Origin: Verrucomicrobiales bacterium
Lineage (GTDB): Bacteria; Verrucomicrobiota; Verrucomicrobiia; Limisphaerales; UBA11320
Length of the DNA stretch: 64,000 nt
NCBI GenBank assembly: GCA_016793885.1
Contig: JAEUHE010000233.1
Span: 1-64,000, forward strand
Reading direction: 5' to 3'
Both the position numbers and the translations under genes were made by a program. Below the pieces are notes generated by a model, which worked only from the letters and a program-made list of their open reading frames with translations, was not told the origin of the DNA and made no database searches. Positions 25,397 through 33,100 of this stretch are shown here, in pieces (the stretch's first letter is position 1; the number at the start of each line of letters is the position of its first letter).

Positions 25397-26731
25397 TTAC
25401 CTCGCGCTGGCGGAGGTGCGAGGTGCGCTGAAACACCACAGGCTCTCGTAGGTTCGCAGGAAAAGTTCTCCGTCGGAGTGGGCGAAGCTGGAGTTGGTGT
25501 ACTCGCCGACCGAGTTGGTGGCGATCAGCTCGAACTTCGGACTGGCGCGCACTACGAAGGCATCTCCGGACTGGTTGACGGTGTAGAGTTTGTCTCCCGC
25601 CAGAGTGAACGAAGACCAAGAATCTGCCTTGGCACCCGGACCCTTCAATCGCTCAGTCCAAACGGATTTGCCGGTGGCCAATTCCACGCACTCCGCAATG
25701 CCGTCGCTGTTGAGGATGTAAAAGTGACCATCCTTGATGACCGCGGATCCAATCCGGTTCTTCTTGGCACGCTGCTCATACCACAAGCGTTTGGAGGTGA
25801 CATCGCCATCGCCGCCGGGCTTCACGGCCACGACGCTTCCGAAGAAGCCGCCGATGGCGAGCACGGTTCCTTCTCCCACCACTGGGGTGGTGTAGACCAA
25901 GGGGTTGAGCCCACCGGCATGCCAGAGCACCTTGCCGCTGGAGGGATCGAAGGATTGGAGGCTTTCGGGGAGGCTGAGGATGAGTTCAGAACGGCCCTCC
26001 ACTTGGACCAGAACTGGGGTGCTGAAGGAACCAATGCGGCCGGGGAGATTTCCCTTGAAGCCGTCGAAGCGTTCTGTGGGATTCGGTTCGGGCAGGGGGT
26101 TTTCCCAGAGAGTTGCCCCGGTGCGCTTCTGCAGTGCGAGCAGTTTGGCTCCTTTGCCTGGGCCCTGGAAAACATAGCATCGATCTCCGTCCAGCACCGG
26201 TGAGGAGGCATATCCCCACTCGTGTTCCTGTTTGCCCAGATCCCGTTGCCAGAGCTCCTTGCCTTCAAAATCATAGGCGAAGACCCCGGCCGGACCGAAG
26301 GCAGCCACCACCACCGAGCCGTCGGTCGCGGGCGAGGCGGCGCAATAGGGATTGTCACCGTGAGTCTTCTCGGCGTGGGCGTAGGTGGTCCCCTTCTGCC
26401 AGAGCAGCTTGCCATCGCTGCGGCGGAAACACATCACGGTGCGCCGATGTTCCTTCTCGATCGCCTGGGTGATAAAAATGCGATCACCCCACACGATGGG
26501 AGTTGAGTTGCCCCGTTCGGGCAGCGCGACACGCCAGCGGACATTCTTGGTTTTGCTCCACTCGGTGGGGAAATGGGATTCCGAGCTAATTCCGTTCAGC
26601 TGTGGTCCTCGCCAATTCGGCCAGTCGGCGGCCGACAACGACCAGGTGGAGTTGCTTAGGAGTAGCGAGCTGAGCAGAGTCGCACGCCACAGTGCGCGCG
26701 TTCGCGGTGAGGATTTCGATGTTGCGAGCAT
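25397..26731 (-). CDS. Secreted PQQ-like beta-propeller protein
   Basis: A 444-residue protein with a signal peptide (ALWRATLLSSLLLSNSTWSLSAADW) and repeats of the WDWxGP / DGKLLW / ATGKSVW type (WPNWRGPQLNG, SDGKLLWQKGT, FEGKELWQRDLG, RTGATLWENPL, ATGKSVWTERL). This is the PQQ-binding-like beta-propeller family (related to BamB/dehydrogenase propellers), abundant in Planctomycetes and Verrucomicrobia. The role is unclear; it probably functions extracytoplasmically. Confidence 0.85.
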   Translation of the reverse strand: MLATSKSSPRTRALWRATLLSSLLLSNSTWSLSAADWPNWRGPQLNGISSESHFPTEWSKTKNVRWRVALPERGNSTPIVWGDRIFITQAIEKEHRRTVMCFRRSDGKLLWQKGTTYAHAEKTHGDNPYCAASPATDGSVVVAAFGPAGVFAYDFEGKELWQRDLGKQEHEWGYASSPVLDGDRCYVFQGPGKGAKLLALQKRTGATLWENPLPEPNPTERFDGFKGNLPGRIGSFSTPVLVQVEGRSELILSLPESLQSFDPSSGKVLWHAGGLNPLVYTTPVVGEGTVLAIGGFFGSVVAVKPGGDGDVTSKRLWYEQRAKKNRIGSAVIKDGHFYILNSDGIAECVELATGKSVWTERLKGPGAKADSWSSFTLAGDKLYTVNQSGDAFVVRASPKFELIATNSVGEYTNSSFAHSDGELFLRTYESLWCFSAPRTSASAR

Positions 26732-26785
26732 GGCCGGAGCCTAGGTGGATTCCGGCGCCCCGTCGAAAGAAATCTTCCGTCGGAG

Positions 26786-28684
26786 TTACATCCAGGCTTC
26801 GGTTTTAGGTGACGCATCCAGCCACCGAGCTTGGATGTCCAGGCAGGTCGCGCGATGCAGCTGGTCTACGTCTTTAGCGGCCATGAACTGTTTGCTGAAC
26901 CCGGGCTTGGCTGGGTCGATCACCAGCTCGGCCACGCGTACCAGATGCCCGATGAGCTGCCGCGGATCCTCGTCGCCCATCGCCACCCGGATGGTGGTGG
27001 CAGAGATGCCAGCCGCTTCCAATTCCTTGGCGCTCAGCTCGCTGTGACTGGTCAGGGAAGGGCAGAGAATCACGGTATTGGATTGGCCCAGGGAGACTTG
27101 ATGTCCGAAGGCCGGCTCCAAGCAGTCGAAAAAACGGGTGAAGGTGGCTCGGTCGAGTTGGGCGGGCTCGAGATCCATGGTGAACAGCGGTGCCGGAAGC
27201 GCGAGTCGCATGTGGGCTTTCCGCAGGGCGGCGTTTTCATTGTTTTCCAGCGCGTTGCACTTCACTCGGAAGAGCGGATGGCTGGCCAGGAAGTGAGCGA
27301 GCACAATGGTGCTGGCGCACTTGCGGAGCAAGCGCAGCTCCAACGTGCGCGAGCCATTGATCACTTCGAAGGCCTTGTCCGCATCGAGGAAAGCCCCCTT
27401 CACATAAAAGACGTTCCAGAAGAGGGTCTCGTTCCAGTGATACGTGACTGGGCGTCCCCCCAGATCTTTGGCGCTGACGGAATCATGTTTGGGAATGAAC
27501 ATCCGCTCGTTCCGGGCGATCACGACACCGGCGGTGGTCGTTCCACTTCCCGTGATGTCCTTGGTGTAACTGTGAAGCACGAAGTCCGGCCGTTCGATCG
27601 GCTCGCTGCGGCGCAGGGGCTGACAAAGGAAGGGCGTGCCTACCGTGGAGTCGAGAATGACTGAAAGCCCCGCTTCGTGCGCGGCCCGGCAGATGGCAGG
27701 AACATCCAGCACGTACCCCTGAGGATTGCAGGGCGACTCCAGATACACATAGATGTGCCGGCCTGCGGCCAGACGATCGGCATGCCGCAGTTGAGTGGCG
27801 GCGAGCGCGCGCTGAAAATCCTCCACGGTGTAGCCATCGAAGAACTCCACCGCCGCATCCAGGTTGCCCGGCTTTTGGAACCAGTCATGCAGCAGCTGGA
27901 ACGCGCCTCCATAGATGTTTCGCGAACTCAGAATGATGTCGCGATGTCCCACCAGATGGCTGAGGGTGGCGTCGATTGCCGCCATGCCGGAGTTGAAATT
28001 CCAGGCCATGTACTCGTGCGACAGCGGACCGCATTCCAAATCAACAATGTGGTTCGCCAGGGAGATGGATGTGGGGTTGAGCAGCCGGGAATACACTTCC
28101 AGCAGTGGTTCGCGCCCTTGGAAAGCATCGTCGATCCACTCCGTGCACGCGTAGATGTAGGTGGCGGTGCGGGTGATAACCGGTGTTGAAGAAAACAGAG
28201 CGGCAACGTTGTCGAAGATCGGGTAGGGACCTTTGGCAAGCTGGGTGGATTGATGGTTGGTGAGTGATTGGTAGGTGGCTCGAAACGGGTTCTGCAGGGA
28301 GTCCAGCAGCTTGGCCATTTGGAAGCACATGAACTTTTTGGCATTAAAAAAGGCGATGCGATCGCGACGATCCAGGGTTTTCAGCTCCTGCAAGGACAGG
28401 TCCCAGAGGGTTCGTAGCTCGACATTGGCTCGGTAGATGTGTCCTGCCAGACGACCGAGAGAACTGCCCAAGGGTGTCCGGGGGTCGATGGCGAAGTGGG
28501 CCAGTTGCTCGGCGACCAAGCCTTCGAGGTCGTGGGCCTGAGTGGTGCCGCGACGCGGGCTGAGTTGGCGGGCCAGTTTAAACTCCTGCTCGGTGGAATA
28601 GTGCATCGGATAGACTGAGGTTAAGTGCTCACCCGAGAGTAACTTCGGCTTTTGAGGCGTTCGCTTGAGTGCTCTTGCTCTCAT
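26786..28684 (-). CDS. Large Cys/Met-metabolism PLP-dependent enzyme
   Basis: Fold-type I PLP enzyme with the Schiff-base lysine in HSYTKDITGSGT and the upstream VYLESPCNPQGYVLDV motif of the cystathionine gamma-synthase/methionine gamma-lyase family. At 632 residues (or 606 from the ATG at 28606) it is about 200 longer than family members (about 400), owing to an N-terminal region of about 180 residues ending near PVITRTATYIYACTEW, plus some insertions. Substrate unknown. The actual start may be 28606 (MHYSTEQEFK). Confidence 0.75.
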   Translation of the reverse strand: MRARALKRTPQKPKLLSGEHLTSVYPMHYSTEQEFKLARQLSPRRGTTQAHDLEGLVAEQLAHFAIDPRTPLGSSLGRLAGHIYRANVELRTLWDLSLQELKTLDRRDRIAFFNAKKFMCFQMAKLLDSLQNPFRATYQSLTNHQSTQLAKGPYPIFDNVAALFSSTPVITRTATYIYACTEWIDDAFQGREPLLEVYSRLLNPTSISLANHIVDLECGPLSHEYMAWNFNSGMAAIDATLSHLVGHRDIILSSRNIYGGAFQLLHDWFQKPGNLDAAVEFFDGYTVEDFQRALAATQLRHADRLAAGRHIYVYLESPCNPQGYVLDVPAICRAAHEAGLSVILDSTVGTPFLCQPLRRSEPIERPDFVLHSYTKDITGSGTTTAGVVIARNERMFIPKHDSVSAKDLGGRPVTYHWNETLFWNVFYVKGAFLDADKAFEVINGSRTLELRLLRKCASTIVLAHFLASHPLFRVKCNALENNENAALRKAHMRLALPAPLFTMDLEPAQLDRATFTRFFDCLEPAFGHQVSLGQSNTVILCPSLTSHSELSAKELEAAGISATTIRVAMGDEDPRQLIGHLVRVAELVIDPAKPGFSKQFMAAKDVDQLHRATCLDIQARWLDASPKTEAWM

Positions 28685-28770
28685 TCTCTTCTATGCTACA
28701 TTGCGCAGATCCGTGGGTTTGGTCCTTTCGCTGGCGAACCAGAGGCCTTCCTAGGACTAAGAGAGATCCG

Positions 28771-29088
28771 ATGAGCAACTTAGAGAACTATCGTCCGAAG
28801 CGTCCCGGCGGCTATTCCGCCAAGAGCGTCATCAAACCCATCATCTTCCGCTGCATGGAGGCCAAGGCCAAGACGGTGACCGTCATGGGGGATTTTAACG
28901 ACTGGCATCCGGGGTCGCATCCGATGACCCAGCAATTCGACGGTTCTTGGCGGGCGGAGATTCCGATGAACCACGGTCATCATCATTACCTCTTTTGTGT
29001 GGATGGGCAGCCGACCTTGGATCCCAACGCGCAGGGCTTGGCGCGAAATGAGCGAGGCGAGAAGGTCTGTTTGGTGTCAGTGAGCTGA
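28771..29088 (+). CDS. Small glycogen-binding (CBM48/AMPK-beta-like) domain protein
   Basis: A 105-residue protein that is essentially a single CBM48 domain: VTVMGDFNDWHPGSHPM, DGSWRAEIPMNHGHHHYLFCVDGQPTLDPNAQG. This matches the glycogen-binding module of isoamylases and AMPK beta subunits. No catalytic domain. The frame extends further upstream to 28669, but the conserved start at 28771 follows a purine-rich AAGAGAG. It may regulate or target glycogen enzymes. Confidence 0.85.
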   Translation: MSNLENYRPKRPGGYSAKSVIKPIIFRCMEAKAKTVTVMGDFNDWHPGSHPMTQQFDGSWRAEIPMNHGHHHYLFCVDGQPTLDPNAQGLARNERGEKVCLVSVS

Positions 29089-29089
29089 G

Positions 29090-29160
29090 GGGGTTGGGGA
29101 AACGTCTGGGGACGGACGTCTCTATCAAGGTAGCGTGGGCCGTGTCGGCCCATCGGGCGG
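29090..29160 (+). repeat. Dispersed repeat family A, copy 3
   Basis: Contains GGGGAAACGTCTGGGGACGGACGTCTCT followed by GTGGGCCGTGTCGGCCCATCG. It sits just after the CBM48 gene. Confidence 0.8.
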
Positions 29161-29173
29161 GGACGGACCGAGC

Positions 29174-30607
29174 TTACACCAGAATCTTTTCGATGACGCT
29201 CCCCGCTACATCGGTGAGGCGGTAATCTCGCCCGTTGTGAAAGTAGGTCAGCTTTTCGTGGTTCATGCCGAGCAGATGAAGAAGTGTCGCGTGTAGATCG
29301 TGCACGCTGGTCCGGTCTCTTTCCGCGCGGTAGCCGATCTCATCGGTTTCGCCGTAGCTGACTCCCCCCTTGATCCCGGCACCGGCCATCCAGGCCATGA
29401 AACCATTGGGATTGTGGTCGCGACCGCCATTGCCCTGTGAGACCGGCATGCGTCCAAACTCACCACCCCACACAACCAGAGTGCTGTCCATGAGCCCGCG
29501 ACGTTTCAAATCGGTCAGCAACCCATGAATGGGTTGGTCTGTCGACGCGCAATGGTGGGAGTGATTCCCTTTCAAATCACTGTGGGCGTCCCATTCCCCA
29601 TCGCTGTAGACCTGCACGAAACGCACTCCGCGTTCGATCAGGCGCCGCGCGAGCAGGCACTTCGTGCCGATGCTTTTGGATACCTCGCTATCCAGGCCGT
29701 ATAAGGCCCGGGTCTCACGGGACTCCGAGGAGAAATCGGTCAGGTCGCTGGCCTCCATCTGCATCCGATAGGCCAGTTCAAAGCTTTGAATGCGGGCCAA
29801 TAGATCCGGCTCCCCCTCATGCTGTCGGAGGTGTTGATCGTTCACCTCCTTCAAGAAGTCGAGTTGCGATCGCTGGTCTTGACGGCTGACGCGGTCGGGG
29901 CGGGTGAGATTGAGAATGGGAGCGCCCGCTGAGCGGAAGAGTGTCCCTTGGTAGCTGGTCGGTAAGAACCCGGCACTCCAGTTCAGTGGGCCACCTTTCA
30001 CCCCTTGGGTATTGCCGAGTACCACATAGCCCGGGAGGTTTCGATTTTCGCTGCCGAGCCCGTACGTCACCCAGGCTCCGGCGCTGGGGAAGCCGGGGCG
30101 GGCGATGCCGGTGTTGATCTGGTAGAGGGCGGGAACATGGTCATTGGACTCGCTGTAGAGGGACTTGATGAACGCGAAGTCATCCACGTGCTTTGCCACG
30201 TTCGGATACTTATCACAGACCCAGGCCCCCGACTGCCCATATTGTTGAAATTGAAAGGGCGACTTCATCAGCGGCCCGGGGTTGCCGTTGAAGACGTCAA
30301 TGTTGATCCGTTGGCCGTCGCGTTTGGTGAGTTCCGGCTTGGGATCGAAGAGGTCCACTGAGCTGGGCGCGCCTTCCATAAAGAGCCAGATGACCGATTT
30401 GGCGCGGCCTGAATAGTGAGGTTTCAGTGGCGCCAAGGGGTCCTGAACGCGAGCCATTCCATGGTTCGATTCGGCTGCGCGAAGCGGGTTGAGCTGGAGC
30501 AGATCTGACAGGGCCAGCAGGCCGAAACCCGCACCCGCCTTGCTCAAGAAATCCCGACGGTTGGTGAATTGCTGATACCGGGCACAATGAGAATCAAACG
30601 GCTTCAT
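29174..30607 (-). CDS. DUF1501 (sulfatase-like) Tat-exported protein
   Basis: A 477-residue DUF1501 protein with a twin-arginine signal (TNRRDFLSKAGAGFGLLALS). Motifs: WLFMEGAPSSVDLFDPKPEL, GNHSHHCA..., VVWGGEFGRMPVSQG and GRDHNPNGFMAWMAGAG, typical of this sulfatase-fold family, which lacks the FGly cysteine. It sits 15 nt downstream of the DUF1549/DUF1553 gene on the same strand. The pair is a hallmark of Planctomycetes/Verrucomicrobia; the function is unknown. Confidence 0.9.
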   Translation of the reverse strand: MKPFDSHCARYQQFTNRRDFLSKAGAGFGLLALSDLLQLNPLRAAESNHGMARVQDPLAPLKPHYSGRAKSVIWLFMEGAPSSVDLFDPKPELTKRDGQRINIDVFNGNPGPLMKSPFQFQQYGQSGAWVCDKYPNVAKHVDDFAFIKSLYSESNDHVPALYQINTGIARPGFPSAGAWVTYGLGSENRNLPGYVVLGNTQGVKGGPLNWSAGFLPTSYQGTLFRSAGAPILNLTRPDRVSRQDQRSQLDFLKEVNDQHLRQHEGEPDLLARIQSFELAYRMQMEASDLTDFSSESRETRALYGLDSEVSKSIGTKCLLARRLIERGVRFVQVYSDGEWDAHSDLKGNHSHHCASTDQPIHGLLTDLKRRGLMDSTLVVWGGEFGRMPVSQGNGGRDHNPNGFMAWMAGAGIKGGVSYGETDEIGYRAERDRTSVHDLHATLLHLLGMNHEKLTYFHNGRDYRLTDVAGSVIEKILV

Positions 30608-30622
30608 GCGTTGCCTGAGGAT

Positions 30623-32839
30623 TTAATCCACGTAGATGAATTCGTTGAGGGCAAAGATAGCCTGACACAAATCCTCCAAAGCCAGAGTCTGGGTTTCGGT
30701 GGGTGCGACGCCCGCCGTCAGGCGTTGCTGGATTTGTCTGCCCACCAACGCAGTTATGGCTTTGAGTTCGTCCGACGACGGCTCGCGGCCGAGGGCCAGC
30801 TTCCAGGCCAGACGAGTCTGAGCGTCGGTTCCTGAGCCCGCTTCCCGTCTCAGTCTGAGCGCGAAGTCTGCGGCCCGCGCGCGGACAAAGGGGTCGTTCA
30901 GCAGGGCGAGGGCCTGCGGGGCCACCGTGGTGTTTTCCCGACGGCCACAGCTGGCCTGCGCATCCGGGCCATCGAAGGCCTGCATCAACGGCTGCTGCAC
31001 GACGCGCTTATGAAAGAGGTAGACCGAACGCCGACGAGTGGATGGTGTGTCCTTCAAGTCGGTTGGATACGGGTCCTTCATGTTGCGGGCTTGAATCGCT
31101 TCGGGCGCGACCGGCGCCTTGACGGCCGGGCCGAACATCCGCGGGTTCAGCGTGCCGCTGACCGCGAGCATGGTGTCGCGGAGGATCTCGGACTCCAATC
31201 GTTGTGGACGACGCCGCCAGAGCAGGCGGTTGTCGGGATCCTTCTTCGCCTGGTCGGGATCGAAAGTCGTGTCCTGCAAATACACGGAGCTGGCGAGGAT
31301 GAGCCGATGCAGAGGCTTAAGCCTCCAGCCGCCCTTCACAAACTCGGCGGTCAGCCATTCCATCAACTCGGGATGAGTGGGTGGATCGCAGCGTGCGCCG
31401 AAATCGTTGACGGTGCGCACGAGGCCTTCCCCGAAATGATGTTGCCAGACTCGGTTGACGATGACTCGTGCGACCAGATTCCCCGCGCCGTGCTCCCCGT
31501 CGGTCATCCACTCCGCCAGCGCTCGACGCTGCTGCGTAGAATCGGACCGCTTTTGGTGGTTGCGCGCGGAGGACCAATAGTCCTCAGGGCTTTTTCCGCG
31601 GGTCAAGACCGAGAGGAAGCCCAGCTGGACCGGTTCGCTCTTGGCTCTAAAGTCGCCCCGGGCTAACAGGAACGTGTCGCGCGGTTTGGCGTCCGCGTCC
31701 TCGAATCCCAGCGCGGTGGGCACTGGGCGCGGCTTGCGCGCTTTCAACTTCTGAAGTGATTCGTCCTTCTCCTTTTGACGGGCCTTTAATTCCGATTTGT
31801 CGGTCTGCTTCAACACTTGTTCCCAGCGCTGGGTGGCGGCGTCTAGCTCCGCCTTCCATTCGGCTTCCAGCTTCCGCTGACGGCGGGCCTGCTCCCAGGG
31901 TACTAACGGCAGCTCGGCCCGGTCGCCGGTGTTGAAGGCGCACAGTAGCCGGTAGTAGTCGCGTCGCGGAATAGGATCATACTTGTGATCATGGCAACGT
32001 GCGCACCCGAGGGTCAGCCCCATCATCGCGGCACCCGTCGTGGCGATCATATCATCGAGCTCGTTGAAGCGGGTACGAATCCTCTCCTCCTCCATGAGCC
32101 GGTCGGGAAGAACGGCGTGGGTTCCGGCTACGATGAAGCCGGTGGCGGCGAGCGCCGAAGGATTGTCCGGTTCCAGTTCGTCACCCGCCAACTGCCAGCG
32201 CACAAACGTGTCGAAGGGCAAATCTTCGTTGAGGCTGCGGATGACAAAGTCACGAAAATGATGCGCGGTCGGCCGGTCCGCATCGCCTTCCTGTCCATCA
32301 CTGTCGGCGTAACGGACGACATCCAACCAATGCCGGGCCCAGCGTTCACCGTAGTGGGGGCTGGCCAGCAGGTCATCGATCAACTTCTCGACGGCGGAAG
32401 AAGGATTCAAGGCCGCTGCTTCCACGAAAGCCGCGATTTGGGGCGGGCTGGGCGGCAGGCCGATGAGGCCGAAATACAATCGGCGGATGAGTTTTTCAGG
32501 TTCGGCTCGTGGCGTGGCGGTCAGCCCCTGAGCGCTCAGCCTCGCCTGAATGAAACGGTCCACTGGCGTGAGCGACAACGCGCCCGCGGGAAGGCCTGGG
32601 AGGTCGGGGCGGCGGAGGGGCAGGTAAGACCAGTGTTGGCGATCCTGCTCGGTCACCAGCTTCTCCGGCGGGAGGGAGGGGGTGGCCGGCGGAACAGCGG
32701 TCAAGTCGGCCCCGAGCGCCCACAAAAGCAAGGCTGCTGACCACGCTCCGGTGTTCAACCGCGCCGTAGCAGTTCGGAGGATGGACTTTGTCCGCGAGCC
32801 AGCCCTCGTCCCGCTGTTGATTCCAATTTGGGACCTCAT
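30623..32839 (-). CDS. DUF1549/DUF1553 secreted protein
   Basis: A 738-residue exported protein with DUF1549 first (HWSYLPLRRPDLPG, VDRFIQARLSAQGL, LLASPHYGERWARHWLDVVRYADSDGQ, GCARCHDHKYDPI) and DUF1553 in the C-terminal half (VNRVWQHHFGEGLVRTVNDFG onward). The N-terminal cytochrome c domain that often precedes this is absent. The open frame runs back to 32980, but the first 47 codons are translated repeat D, so ATG at 32839 is preferred. Partner of the DUF1501 gene downstream. Confidence 0.88.
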   Translation of the reverse strand: MRSQIGINSGTRAGSRTKSILRTATARLNTGAWSAALLLWALGADLTAVPPATPSLPPEKLVTEQDRQHWSYLPLRRPDLPGLPAGALSLTPVDRFIQARLSAQGLTATPRAEPEKLIRRLYFGLIGLPPSPPQIAAFVEAAALNPSSAVEKLIDDLLASPHYGERWARHWLDVVRYADSDGQEGDADRPTAHHFRDFVIRSLNEDLPFDTFVRWQLAGDELEPDNPSALAATGFIVAGTHAVLPDRLMEEERIRTRFNELDDMIATTGAAMMGLTLGCARCHDHKYDPIPRRDYYRLLCAFNTGDRAELPLVPWEQARRQRKLEAEWKAELDAATQRWEQVLKQTDKSELKARQKEKDESLQKLKARKPRPVPTALGFEDADAKPRDTFLLARGDFRAKSEPVQLGFLSVLTRGKSPEDYWSSARNHQKRSDSTQQRRALAEWMTDGEHGAGNLVARVIVNRVWQHHFGEGLVRTVNDFGARCDPPTHPELMEWLTAEFVKGGWRLKPLHRLILASSVYLQDTTFDPDQAKKDPDNRLLWRRRPQRLESEILRDTMLAVSGTLNPRMFGPAVKAPVAPEAIQARNMKDPYPTDLKDTPSTRRRSVYLFHKRVVQQPLMQAFDGPDAQASCGRRENTTVAPQALALLNDPFVRARAADFALRLRREAGSGTDAQTRLAWKLALGREPSSDELKAITALVGRQIQQRLTAGVAPTETQTLALEDLCQAIFALNEFIYVD

Positions 32840-32904
32840 GGAGGCGAAAGTTTTGGTAATGGCCCGGAGCCTATCCAGCCTATCCCATCCGTGCACGCTT
32901 AAAG

Positions 32905-32996
32905 TGCTTCCCCGGGCGGCCCCGGGGGGATCCCAGCTCCGCTGTGGGGACAAAAGCTGTAGAGGGCTACAGCACTCCAAGACGCTTCGCGAGGCG
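32905..32996 (-). repeat. Repeat family D, copy 2
   Basis: Inverted relative to the copy at 24895, with the same CCTCGCGAAGCGTCTTGGA end and GCTGTAGCCCTCTACAGC palindrome. It lies just upstream of the DUF1549 gene. A further hairpin (GCGGTAGACCTCTACCGC) follows at about 33010-33028. Confidence 0.8.
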
Positions 32997-33100
32997 ATTG
33001 GCCATATGGAGCGCGGTAGACCTCTACCGCTTTCTAGAACCCGACGGAGTCGGGTATCCCTTAATCGGAGATACCGATCTCTCCCACCTCAAATCCCGCC

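Noticed and set aside
32840-32980. Upstream extension of the DUF1549/DUF1553 gene
   Set aside because: Those codons come from the family-D repeat and lack a signal peptide; the ATG at 32839 gives a normal exported N-terminus.
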